Assembly (NCBI GenBank): GCA_035341855.1
Contig: DAOQWA010000010.1
Location: 1-64,000 of the forward strand
Length of the DNA stretch: 64,000 nt
Reading direction: 5' to 3'
DNA from: QQVM01 sp035341855
GTDB lineage: Bacteria; Bacteroidota; Bacteroidia; AKYH767-A; 2013-40CM-41-45
This document shows positions 28,008 through 36,190 of the stretch, in pieces; the stretch's first letter is position 1; the number at the start of each line of letters is the position of its first letter. Under the pieces are notes generated by a model. It saw nothing but the letters and a program-made list of their open reading frames with translations. It had not been told where the DNA came from and made no database searches. Made by a program: the position numbers and the translations under genes.

Positions 28008-28355
28008 ATGAGCAGTAATCTTGAAAATACCCAGGCTCAGATGCGTAAAGGGGTTCTTGAGTTTTGTATTCTTTCGATTTTGTCGCATGAGGAAGTATAT
28101 CCTTCAGATATCATTGAGCGCATGAAGCAATCAAGACTGATTGTTGTTGAAGGCACACTATATCCATTGCTGACTCGTCTTAAGAATGCAGGTCTTCTTC
28201 AATATCGTTGGGAAGAAAGTAAATCAGGACCACCACGTAAATATTACTCGTTGACTCCTCTAGGGACCAAGTTCCTGGAAGAATTGCGACTAACCTGGAA
28301 TGAATTGGTACAAGCCGTACACCTCACCACTCAAAAAAACAGCTATCATGAATAA
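28008..28355 (+). CDS. PadR-family transcriptional regulator
   Basis: 115 residues forming a winged helix with a C-terminal dimerisation helix: MRKGVLEFCILSILSHEEVYPSDI, VVEGTLYPLLTRLKNAGLL, and YYSLTPLGTKFL are the PadR signatures. PadR proteins are usually repressors that sense small molecules or membrane-active compounds. It lies 67 nt after the GIN gene and its 3' end overlaps the PspC gene by 8 nt, so it probably regulates this operon. Confidence 0.93.
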   Translation: MSSNLENTQAQMRKGVLEFCILSILSHEEVYPSDIIERMKQSRLIVVEGTLYPLLTRLKNAGLLQYRWEESKSGPPRKYYSLTPLGTKFLEELRLTWNELVQAVHLTTQKNSYHE

Positions 28356-30138
28356 GACAGTAACAGTCAATATAGGTGGAATAGTATTCCACATTGATGA
28401 AAACGCATACGAAAAATTCAAGAAATATCTTGAATCGATCCGGAGTCATTTTACCCAATCGGAAGGCCGCGACGAAATCATGCAGGATATTGAATCGCGT
28501 ATTGCAGAAATGTTTCAGGAGAAAATTAAAGACAGCAAGCATGTCATCACTCTTGAGGATGTTGATCAGGTCACAACCCAAATGGGTAAGCCGGAACAAT
28601 TCGGAGATGAGGATGAACAAGCTGCAGAAGGTCATGAAACAGACACTCACTTTACAGTAAAAAGAAGAATGTTCCGTAATCCGGATGATAAATTATTGGG
28701 TGGAGTATGTTCCGGCATTGCCAATTATTTTGATATCGATACAGTATGGGTGAGGTTGTTATTTGTAATACCTCTGCTAGCTTGGGGATCTGGAATTTTT
28801 CTGTACATACTTCTATGGATCATCCTACCTGAAGCTAAAACAACTGCAGAAAAGTTACAGATGAGAGGGGAGAAAGTAAATATTTCGAATATCGAAAAGA
28901 ATATCAAAGAAGAACGCGAGTACGATAAAAGCAGAGCTGCTGAGTCGGGAAAGGAAAGAGGTAAAAAAGCGGGTACTGCAGTGGGTCGGATCTTCGAAGC
29001 TATTGGGGAAGTGATCAAATTCTTTTTCCTGTTCCTGGGTAAATTAATCTCAATAGTGTTTCTATTTGTAGGTCTTGTAGTTGTCTTTTGCCTTGTAATG
29101 TCATTGTTTGCTTTCTTGGGTGTTCCCGGAACCCAGTACCCGGAAATATGGAGACTGATTTTTGATTCTTCAACCCAGTTCACCTTCGCCTATATTGGGA
29201 TCTTACTCTTAGTGAGTATACCATTTCTGATGCTGGCTTATCTTGGAGCACGGACTTTATTTAACATTCGTAAAGGAAGCCGGGCGGTTGGTCTCACTGC
29301 ATTGGGACTTTGGTTGATTGGCCTCGGGATCTGTCTTTTTATTGGTATAAGGGTTGCTGATAATTTCTCGGAGAAAGAAAATGTTCGAAATAGTATGGAA
29401 CTGATTCAACCAAAAAACAATAAAGTTGTCCTTGAAATGGTGCATACTAATAATGAAGAAAAGGATTATGGTTATGGATTCGGAAGGAACTGGAAATCGG
29501 ATTTCGATATTAAAGTCACGGAGGAAAATTTCATATCTAGTAATGTAAGTATTGATATAGTCAAAAGCCAAACTGACTCATTCGAATTAGTTGAAATATT
29601 CTATGCCAGAGGAAATTCTAAAAAGGCTGCACTTGAAAGCGCATCAAAGATAAATTACACATATATTCAAAGCGATTCAGTCATCAGTCTTCAAAGATTC
29701 TTTTCAATCGATAAGGTTGATAAATACAGAGCCCAAAAGGTTCAGGTCTTGCTAAAAGTTCCTGTTGGCGCAGAAGTATTCCTGGATCAGAGCTTATCAT
29801 CTTATATTTATGATATTGATAACATCCAAAACATTTATGACAGAGACATGCTCGGTAGAACCTGGAAGATGACTTCAAAAGGGTTAAGCTGTGTGGATTG
29901 TGACGGAACAGAATCATCCATTGACGGCAGAAGGAATTTCTTTTATGATGATGATGGTAGTCATATTCGAATAGATGATAGTGGAGTACACATTTCAGGG
30001 CCGGATGGAGAGCAAGTTGCGATTGATAGCAATGGAGTTATTATCAGGGACGGTAAAAAAACCAGAGTGAAGATCGATACTAAAGGTATAAAGGTTACAG
30101 CGCCACCTGCTCCTGAGCCACCTGCCATCAGGTTATAA
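28348..30138 (+). CDS. PspC domain membrane protein
   Basis: 596 residues from ATG 28348; an ATG 16 codons earlier would lie deep in padR. An N-terminal cytoplasmic region starting TVNIGGIVFHIDENA is followed by the PspC domain (RNPDDKLLGGVCSGIANYFDID...LYILLWIILPEA). Further hydrophobic segments follow in the first ~370 residues, then a large C-terminal, probably extracytoplasmic beta-rich part with an acidic DDDGSHIRIDDSGVHISG region. PspC proteins take part in membrane-stress responses; no PspA or PspB homologue is visible here. The 8 nt overlap couples its translation to padR. Confidence 0.88.
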   Translation: MNKTVTVNIGGIVFHIDENAYEKFKKYLESIRSHFTQSEGRDEIMQDIESRIAEMFQEKIKDSKHVITLEDVDQVTTQMGKPEQFGDEDEQAAEGHETDTHFTVKRRMFRNPDDKLLGGVCSGIANYFDIDTVWVRLLFVIPLLAWGSGIFLYILLWIILPEAKTTAEKLQMRGEKVNISNIEKNIKEEREYDKSRAAESGKERGKKAGTAVGRIFEAIGEVIKFFFLFLGKLISIVFLFVGLVVVFCLVMSLFAFLGVPGTQYPEIWRLIFDSSTQFTFAYIGILLLVSIPFLMLAYLGARTLFNIRKGSRAVGLTALGLWLIGLGICLFIGIRVADNFSEKENVRNSMELIQPKNNKVVLEMVHTNNEEKDYGYGFGRNWKSDFDIKVTEENFISSNVSIDIVKSQTDSFELVEIFYARGNSKKAALESASKINYTYIQSDSVISLQRFFSIDKVDKYRAQKVQVLLKVPVGAEVFLDQSLSSYIYDIDNIQNIYDRDMLGRTWKMTSKGLSCVDCDGTESSIDGRRNFFYDDDGSHIRIDDSGVHISGPDGEQVAIDSNGVIIRDGKKTRVKIDTKGIKVTAPPAPEPPAIRL

Positions 30139-30206
30139 GAAATGATTTGCCGATAATAGAACATCGATAAATAATACATACTTTTTCAGACAATGATTGG
30201 TTTTTG

Positions 30207-30234
30207 ACCCGCCTCTTGCAGGCGGGTTTTTTTA
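30207..30234 (+). terminator. Rho-independent terminator of the PspC operon
   Basis: ACCCGCCT stem, CTTGC loop, AGGCGGGT, then a run of T. It ends the GIN-PadR-PspC transcript about 70 nt after the stop codon. Confidence 0.88.
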
Positions 30235-30441
30235 TTAAAAAATTTTTGCCCGTATGTAAAACCAAATAAAAGTTTTTACACATTTGAAAAGAAGGTGAAT
30301 GGTTGTATAGCAATCATTTGTTTTGATTAGCTAATAATCTAATATGTTTGAAAATTGGCAAAAAATCGCCATTTGTTGATAAATTTATCCGGTTATTGAA
30401 AACTAATTCACACAACGTAAATAGCATGCGTTCATCCGATG

Positions 30442-30449
30442 TATCTTTG
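30442..30449 (+). promoter_or_regulatory. Candidate -7 element for recA
   Basis: Perfect TATCTTTG 95 nt upstream of the recA ATG, in the 406 nt gap between the PspC and recA genes. No clear TTG at the usual upstream distance and no recognisable SOS box were found; the rest of this gap beyond the terminator shows nothing else I can name. Confidence 0.45.
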
Positions 30450-30544
30450 TGTAAGAATATTTGACAGGATCAGTTTTCATTGTCATTAAAGATAGAATTG
30501 AGAATAACATAATTGTAAATTAAAAATCTAAAACCAATAAAAAA

Positions 30545-31612
30545 ATGGCAACAGCAACAGCAGAACCAAAGGAAAAGAAAGAAGGAAAAGAAAAAGAATT
30601 ACAAAGAGAAAATGCGAAAGAGAAACTGAAGGCTCTTGAACTTACGATCGAGAAAATTGAGAAGGCCTATGGAAAAGGAACTATCATGAAACTTGGAGGT
30701 GAAGCTGTAGAACAGGTTGCTTCAATTTCAACCGGATCGATTTCGCTTGATAGCGCTCTGGGTATAGGTGGACTTCCGGTCGGCCGTGTCGTTGAAATAT
30801 ATGGTCCGGAATCTTCAGGTAAAACAACATTGGCGATTCATGCAATTGCGAACGTGCAAAAAAATGGAGGCATAGCGGCTTTTATAGATGCAGAACATGC
30901 TTTTGATAGTATGTACGCTCAAAAGCTCGGTGTTGATCTGGAGAATTTACTGATCTCTCAACCTGATAACGGTGAACAGGCACTTGAAATTACTGAGAAC
31001 CTTATTCGTTCAGGTGCGATCGATATTATTGTGATCGACTCTGTTGCTGCCTTAACTCCGAAAAGCGAAATCGAAGGGGAGATGGGTGACAGTAAAATGG
31101 GTTTGCAGGCGCGTTTGATGTCGCAGGCTTTGCGGAAGCTTACAGCATCTATTAATCGTACAGGCTGCTGTTGTATTTTCATCAATCAGCTCCGTGAGAA
31201 GATTGGTGTGATGTTTGGAAATCCTGAAACTACAACAGGAGGTAATGCCTTAAAGTTTTATTCTTCCGTTCGACTTGACATTAGAAGAATAGGTCAGATA
31301 AAAGATGGAGATTCTATCGTAGGTAACAGAACCCGTGTGAAGATCGTGAAGAATAAGGTAGCGCCTCCGTTCCGCTTGGCAGAATTTGATATCATGTATG
31401 GTGAGGGAATCTCCAAAGTGGGTGAAATTGTAGACATCGGTGTAGACAAAGGAGTGATTAAAAAATCCGGATCATGGTTTAGCTATAATGAAACCAAACT
31501 AGGACAAGGCCGCGACTCGGTGAAGCAGTTGTTACTCGACAATCCTGAATTAGCGGACGAATTGGAAGCCAAAATTCGTCAGGCCATTGAAGACGCAACA
31601 AAGGCCGTCTGA
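30545..31612 (+). CDS. recA: Recombinase RecA
   Basis: 355 residues. Walker A GPESSGKT at 87-94, the IDAEHAFD and VIDSVAALTPK segments, the GDSKMGLQARLMSQALRKL region and FINQLREKIGVMFGNPETTTGG are universal RecA features. It forms filaments on single-stranded DNA for homologous recombination and SOS induction. The first ~27 residues are an unusually Lys/Glu-rich leader before the normal core. A terminator follows. Confidence 0.98.
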   Translation: MATATAEPKEKKEGKEKELQRENAKEKLKALELTIEKIEKAYGKGTIMKLGGEAVEQVASISTGSISLDSALGIGGLPVGRVVEIYGPESSGKTTLAIHAIANVQKNGGIAAFIDAEHAFDSMYAQKLGVDLENLLISQPDNGEQALEITENLIRSGAIDIIVIDSVAALTPKSEIEGEMGDSKMGLQARLMSQALRKLTASINRTGCCCIFINQLREKIGVMFGNPETTTGGNALKFYSSVRLDIRRIGQIKDGDSIVGNRTRVKIVKNKVAPPFRLAEFDIMYGEGISKVGEIVDIGVDKGVIKKSGSWFSYNETKLGQGRDSVKQLLLDNPELADELEAKIRQAIEDATKAV

Positions 31613-31631
31613 TTTTAATTTGTAATTTAGC

Positions 31632-31677
31632 ACCATCAAGATATTCCGAATTCCGGGGTATTCTTGATGGTTTTTTT
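31632..31677 (+). terminator. Rho-independent terminator after recA
   Basis: Long stem ACCATCAAGA...TCTTGATGGT with a further paired interior, followed by seven T; it begins 20 nt after the recA stop. Confidence 0.85.
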
Positions 31678-31691
31678 ATGCCTTCAAAACA

Positions 31692-32723
31692 ATGAGATCT
31701 CATTTCTGCAGCCTTATTCTTTTTTGCCTGCTCACAGGAGCCTTGTCATCCTGCACTAATAAGCCTAATTCCGATGAATCTGAAAAAGTGCAATCGCTTG
31801 ACACGATGGATTCAGAGAATAAACTTCAGGCTCTCAATAATATGATTGCCAATTCACCTGATGATGCAAAGGCCTATTACGAACGTGCTCTCATTTTCAT
31901 ACAAAAGAATATTTTGCAACAGGCATTTAAGGACCTCTCTATGGCGACAATCCTTGATTCCACAAACCCGGATTACTTTCTGATGCTGGCTGATGTGAGT
32001 TTTCGAGGCTTGCAAATACAGCAGTCAGTGAAAGCATTTGAAAAATGTCTTAATCTTGATCCGGAAAATATTGAAGCCAATCTTAAATTGAGTGAATTGT
32101 ATATGTATCTGAAAGCTTATCCAAAAGCTATTGAGTATGCGAATGAAGCTTTGAGAATTGATAGCCGAAGATCCAAAGCTTATTTTATAAAGGGTTTTGT
32201 GTATAAAGAATCCGGTGACACAAGCAGGGCAATATCAAGCTTCACAACCGTAACCGAGTTGGACCCGCAAAATTACGATGCATATATACAATTGGGAATT
32301 TTATATGCTGCCAAGGATAATGACCTTGCTCTTCAATATTATACCAATGCATTGAGAGTCCGCCCTGCATCTGAAGAAGCTTTGTACAATAGAGGATTGT
32401 ACTATCAGGAATCCGGCCTGCTTGAAAAGGCAGAGGAAGACTATAAGGCTATAATTGCAAAGAATTCAAATTACGCAGACGCATATTATAATCTAGGATT
32501 TATTGCGCTAGTGAATAAAAAGGATTACCCGGAGGCTATTAAACAATTCAGTGCTGCATTGAAGGCAGACCAGAATTATGTTGAAGCTTTTTACAATCGG
32601 GGTCTTGCCTATGAATACTCGGGTGATAAAGATGCTGCCATAAAGGACTATCGTAGTGCGCTTTCGATTTTTCCAACCTATGCTCTTGCTAAGGAGCGAT
32701 TATCAGGTCTCGGAAGCTTTTAG
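31692..32723 (+). CDS. TPR-repeat lipoprotein
   Basis: 343 residues. The signal ends in ALSSC, a lipobox, then a Ser/Asn-rich linker. About seven to eight tetratricopeptide repeats of 34 residues fill the rest (for example PEDIEANLKLSELY-like helices, DAYIQLGILYAAKD, EALYNRGLYYQESG, YADAYYNLGFIALVNK, VEAFYNRGLAYEYSG). TPR lipoproteins act as scaffolds in the periplasm; no partner is obvious. It stands alone between the recA terminator and a terminator that reads in from rplT. Confidence 0.9.
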   Translation: MRSHFCSLILFCLLTGALSSCTNKPNSDESEKVQSLDTMDSENKLQALNNMIANSPDDAKAYYERALIFIQKNILQQAFKDLSMATILDSTNPDYFLMLADVSFRGLQIQQSVKAFEKCLNLDPENIEANLKLSELYMYLKAYPKAIEYANEALRIDSRRSKAYFIKGFVYKESGDTSRAISSFTTVTELDPQNYDAYIQLGILYAAKDNDLALQYYTNALRVRPASEEALYNRGLYYQESGLLEKAEEDYKAIIAKNSNYADAYYNLGFIALVNKKDYPEAIKQFSAALKADQNYVEAFYNRGLAYEYSGDKDAAIKDYRSALSIFPTYALAKERLSGLGSF

Positions 32724-32742
32724 ATCATCTGCTAGTCATTGC

Positions 32743-32770
32743 AAAAAAAAAGGGAACCTGGTGGGTTCCC
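32743..32770 (-). terminator. Rho-independent terminator of thrS-infC-rpmI-rplT
   Basis: On the minus strand GGGAACC and GGTTCCC pair around a 5 nt loop and are followed by nine T. It lies 38 nt after the rplT stop. Confidence 0.85.
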
Positions 32771-32807
32771 TCTGTCATTCAAAAACTAAAAACTAATGGC
32801 TTAGTTC

Positions 32808-33152
32808 TTATTTTACTGAATCAATCACTGCTTTGAAAGCTTGCGGATGGTTCATTGCCAAATCAGCAAGCGTTTTACGGTTCAGGCCTAGATTCTTCGC
32901 GTGTATCTTTCCCATTAATTCAGAATAACTCATGTCATGTTCGCGTGCTCCCGCATTGATACGCTGAATCCAAAGAGAACGAAAGTTTCTCTTTTTTGTA
33001 CGACGATCACGGTATGCATATCCTAAACCTTTTTCAACTGTGTTCTTTGCAACAGTTAATACATTTCCTCTAGATCCAAAATTTCCTTTGGCTAGTTTCA
33101 ACATTTTTTTTCTCCGTGCTCTTGAGGCAACGGCATTGACTGAACGTGGCAT
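32808..33152 (-). CDS. rplT: 50S ribosomal protein L20
   Basis: 114 residues, standard length. MPRSVNAVASRARRKKMLKLAKG, GYAYRDRRTKKRNFRSLWIQRINA and GLNRKTLADLA are L20 hallmarks. It binds 23S rRNA early in assembly of the large subunit. It is the last gene of the classic infC-rpmI-rplT unit, 80 nt after rpmI. Confidence 0.98.
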   Translation of the reverse strand: MPRSVNAVASRARRKKMLKLAKGNFGSRGNVLTVAKNTVEKGLGYAYRDRRTKKRNFRSLWIQRINAGAREHDMSYSELMGKIHAKNLGLNRKTLADLAMNHPQAFKAVIDSVK

Positions 33153-33232
33153 TTTAAATTGTTTTCGACTGGAGCGCCTCCATATCAGGAGAACTTTAGC
33201 TCTTTGTCAGGTTAATAAATGAGATGAACATT

Positions 33233-33430
33233 TTACTTCATCACCAACATTTTGGCAACTCTGTTATAGTCAGAATCAGAAACAATAGTTGTACCTGTAA
33301 GGTTTCGCTTTTGCTTCGTCTCTTTCTTTGTCAGAATGTGACTTTTGTAGGCGTGCTTTCTTTTAATCTTTCCAGTGCCGGTGAGGCTGAAGCGCTTCTT
33401 TGAACCGGAATGGGTTTTAACTTTAGGCAT
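33233..33430 (-). CDS. rpmI: 50S ribosomal protein L35
   Basis: 65 residues, highly basic. MPKVKTHSGSKKRFSLTGTGKIKR is the canonical L35 start. It lies 29 nt after infC and 80 nt before rplT in the conserved operon. Confidence 0.97.
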   Translation of the reverse strand: MPKVKTHSGSKKRFSLTGTGKIKRKHAYKSHILTKKETKQKRNLTGTTIVSDSDYNRVAKMLVMK

Positions 33431-33459
33431 TAATAGATATATTAAATTGTTTATACTCT

Positions 33460-34062
33460 TTATTTTTTTTTCTTGTTAGGAAGGGGAGCAAGGTGTAAAA
33501 ACATCCTGTTTCCTTCCAGCTTTGGCATTAATTCTACTTTACCGTATTCTTCCAGGGCCTGAGCAAATTTCAGGAGGATTATCTCTCCCTTTTCTTTGTA
33601 TGCAATTGAACGACCTTTGAAATGAACGTATGCTTTTACTTTATTTCCTTCTTCTAAAAAGGTGATGGCATGTTTTACTTTGAAATTGAAATCATGATCA
33701 TCTGTATTAGGGCCGAAGCGTATCTCTTTCACCACTTGCTTTCCCTGCTTCGCCTTCATCTCCTTTTCCTTCTTCTTCTTGTCGTATAGAAACTTTTGGT
33801 ATTCTATAATTCGACAAACCGGAGGCTCTGCTGTTGGTACGATCTCGACAAGATCAAGCTCCATTTCTTTTGCCATCTTCAAGGCATCTTCCCTTGAATA
33901 GACATCGCTAGTGATATTGTCGCCAACTAATCGAACTTCTGTAGCTCGAATGAGTTCATTTATACGATGTTCGGCTTCCCTTTTGAGTGGACCACGACCC
34001 CTCTGAAAGGGTGACCTGCTGAATATCGGTCTTGGTGGTCGGTTATTACTTTGAGTGGCTAT
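33460..34062 (-). CDS. infC: Translation initiation factor IF-3 (apparent AUA start)
   Basis: 200 residues when started at ATA 34062-34060. The frame is open from 34095 and has no ATG, GTG or TTG until 33882, and starting at 33882 would delete the conserved N-terminal domain (INELIRATEVRLVGDN). An AGGAGG sits 5 nt before the ATA. Non-canonical AUU/AUC/AUA starts are the known device by which IF-3 represses its own translation. The rest is typical: EIVPTAEPPVCRIIEYQKF linker, KEIRFGPNTDDHDF and a Lys-rich end. IF-3 checks initiator tRNA on the 30S subunit. It lies 50 nt downstream of thrS. Confidence 0.93.
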   Translation of the reverse strand: MATQSNNRPPRPIFSRSPFQRGRGPLKREAEHRINELIRATEVRLVGDNITSDVYSREDALKMAKEMELDLVEIVPTAEPPVCRIIEYQKFLYDKKKKEKEMKAKQGKQVVKEIRFGPNTDDHDFNFKVKHAITFLEEGNKVKAYVHFKGRSIAYKEKGEIILLKFAQALEEYGKVELMPKLEGNRMFLHLAPLPNKKKK

Positions 34063-34074
34063 TTGATCCTCCTT
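34060..34074 (-). promoter_or_regulatory. Shine-Dalgarno site deciding the infC AUA start
   Basis: On the minus strand AAGGAGG, then ATCAA, then ATA. A strong anti-16S match is uncommon in Bacteroidota genes, which makes its presence here, with a weak start codon, a notable autoregulation signal. Confidence 0.7.
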
Positions 34075-34112
34075 TTTAAGCGTGATTCTGTGTTTTTATA
34101 ATTGTTTAAGTA

Positions 34113-36050
34113 TTACTTTAGGTTGAGTGCATTATATATTTCATCTCCAACAATCTTTGCAAATTCAGGAAGAGTAAAAGAGCCCAAGTCGCCTTCGCCG
34201 TGTTTACGGACAGAAACCTTGGATTCATTGCTTTCTTTCTCCCCGATAATCAGCATGTAAGGGACCTTTTTGATCTCAGCATCTCTGATTTTCTTGCCTA
34301 TCTTCTCGTCACGTAAGTCAACAAGTCCGCGAATATCGGAATTTATTAATGATTGTAAAACTTTTTTAGCGTAATCGTTGAATTTTTCACTTATTGGGAG
34401 TATGCTTACTTGATTGGGAGCCAGCCAAATAGGGAAATTTCCTGCAAAATGCTCGATTAGGAAGCCAATGAATCGCTCATGTGTTCCCAAAGGCGCCCTA
34501 TGAATACAAATCGGTGTCTCCAATTGGTTTTGTGAATTCCTGTAAGTAAGACCAAAACGAGCAGGGACGGCAAAATCTACCTGATTCGTTGCAAGAGTAA
34601 ACTCCCTGCCAATTGCACTCCAAACCTGAACATCAATTTTTGGACCATAGAAAGCACCTTCATCTGGTACTTCCACATAAGGAATCTTTGATTCGATAAG
34701 AACATTACGAACCATATCCTCTGTTTCAAGCCATAACTCGGGTTCGTCTACATATTTCTTTCCCAGTTTCGTCGGTGCATGTGTCGAAAATCTCATCACG
34801 TATTTATCAATATTGAATATTTTGAAATACTTCAGATACATTTCATTCACGGCTCTGAACTCATCGGCAAACTGTTCTTTTGTGCAATAGATGTGCGCAT
34901 CATTCATCTGCAGAGATCGGACACGCATCAAACCAAATAGTTCTCCACTTTGCTCATAGCGATAGCAAGTGCCATATTCTGCCAGACGTATCGGCAGGTC
35001 TTTGTAACTTGGGTTAAGTTCTTTGTAAATTTTATGGTGATGAGGACAGTTCATCGCCTTCAAATAATATTTTTCACCCTCAAGTATCATTGGGGGATAC
35101 ATGCTGTCCTCGTAATAAGGAAGATGCCCGCTTGTCAAATACATTGACTCTTTAGCGATGTGTGGCGTTCTTACCCTTTGATACCCACCTTTGCGTTCTG
35201 TGTCTTTCGCAAGCTTTTCTAATTGCTCTATCATAACGCCTCCGTTTGGCAGCCATAAGGCAAGCCCAGGACCAACATCATCATCGAAGGTGAAAATTTC
35301 CATCTCTTTACCAATCTTCCTGTGGTCACGTTTTTTTGCTTCCTCCAGCATGACCATGTACTCATCGAGCAAGCTTTTCTTTGGAAAAGTGATACCATAG
35401 ACACGGGTGAGTTGCTTGTTTTTTTCATCGCCCCTCCAGTAGGCACCTGCAATGTTTGTAAGCTTAACAGCTTTTATCAGGCTGGTATTTGGAAGGTGTG
35501 GTCCCCGGCACAGGTCTGTGAAATTTCCCTGCTGATAAAATGTTATTGTTCCATCTTCGAGTTCATTTATGAGATCAAGTTTATATTCGTCGCCTTTTTC
35601 GGTGAAGAATTTAATAGCATCAGCTTTGCTTACTTCTTTCCTAACATAAGTATTGGACTGCTTTGCCAATTCGAGCATTTTGTCTTCAATCTTTTTAAAA
35701 TCATCTGAAGAAATGCTTTGACCTCCAAGATCAATATCATAATAGAATCCATTGTCAACCGGAGGTCCGATACCAAATTTTACACCCGGATATAAGCTTT
35801 CCAGAGCTTCTGCCATCAGGTGGGCAGAGGAGTGCCACATGGTAGATTTTCCTTCACTATCATCCCATGTAAGTAATTGTAATGAACTATCTTCTTCGAT
35901 GGCTCTTGTAGAATCCCACACCTGACCATTGACTTTTGCAGCGTACACATTTCGGGCTAAGCCTTCACTTATGCTTTTTGCTATTTCAAGGGCTGTCGTG
36001 CCTTTTGGGTATTCCCGCACATTTTTATCGGGAAAGGTGATCTTGATCAT
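34113..36050 (-). CDS. thrS: Threonine-tRNA ligase
   Basis: 645 residues from ATG 36050; an upstream ATG would add 29 residues that do not belong to the family. Order: TGS domain (IKITFPDKNVREYPKGTT), editing domain (HSSAHLMAEALESLYPG with the HxxxH metal-type motif), class II catalytic core with AMNCPHHHKIY (zinc ligands), FGLMRVRSLQMNDAHI and HRAPLGTHERFIGFLIEH (motif 3), then the anticodon domain. It charges tRNA-Thr in the cytoplasm and leads the thrS-infC-rpmI-rplT operon. Confidence 0.98.
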   Translation of the reverse strand: MIKITFPDKNVREYPKGTTALEIAKSISEGLARNVYAAKVNGQVWDSTRAIEEDSSLQLLTWDDSEGKSTMWHSSAHLMAEALESLYPGVKFGIGPPVDNGFYYDIDLGGQSISSDDFKKIEDKMLELAKQSNTYVRKEVSKADAIKFFTEKGDEYKLDLINELEDGTITFYQQGNFTDLCRGPHLPNTSLIKAVKLTNIAGAYWRGDEKNKQLTRVYGITFPKKSLLDEYMVMLEEAKKRDHRKIGKEMEIFTFDDDVGPGLALWLPNGGVMIEQLEKLAKDTERKGGYQRVRTPHIAKESMYLTSGHLPYYEDSMYPPMILEGEKYYLKAMNCPHHHKIYKELNPSYKDLPIRLAEYGTCYRYEQSGELFGLMRVRSLQMNDAHIYCTKEQFADEFRAVNEMYLKYFKIFNIDKYVMRFSTHAPTKLGKKYVDEPELWLETEDMVRNVLIESKIPYVEVPDEGAFYGPKIDVQVWSAIGREFTLATNQVDFAVPARFGLTYRNSQNQLETPICIHRAPLGTHERFIGFLIEHFAGNFPIWLAPNQVSILPISEKFNDYAKKVLQSLINSDIRGLVDLRDEKIGKKIRDAEIKKVPYMLIIGEKESNESKVSVRKHGEGDLGSFTLPEFAKIVGDEIYNALNLK

Positions 36051-36081
36051 ATATGCTATTGAATATACAGAATTGAAGCCG

Positions 36082-36089
36082 CAAAGGTA
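36082..36089 (-). promoter_or_regulatory. Candidate -7 element for thrS
   Basis: TACCTTTG on the minus strand, 32 nt upstream of the thrS ATG; fits TAnnTTTG. The -33 part is not clear. Confidence 0.45.
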
Positions 36090-36137
36090 GGTAATTTTGA
36101 TCTTGTTTTGGCTATGCAATCCGTGATTATTAAGCAC

Positions 36138-36164
36138 AAAAAAAGCACGACCATGGATCGTGCT
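36138..36164 (-). terminator. Rho-independent terminator after the 36191-38191 gene
   Basis: On the minus strand AGCACGA and TCGTGCT pair around a 7 nt loop and are followed by seven T. It separates the secreted-protein gene from the thrS operon. Confidence 0.8.
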
Positions 36165-36190
36165 TGCGCGATTCTGTAGGAATGCCTGGT

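Noticed and set aside
35322..35708. 128-codon frame antisense to thrS
   Set aside because: A shadow of a highly conserved gene.
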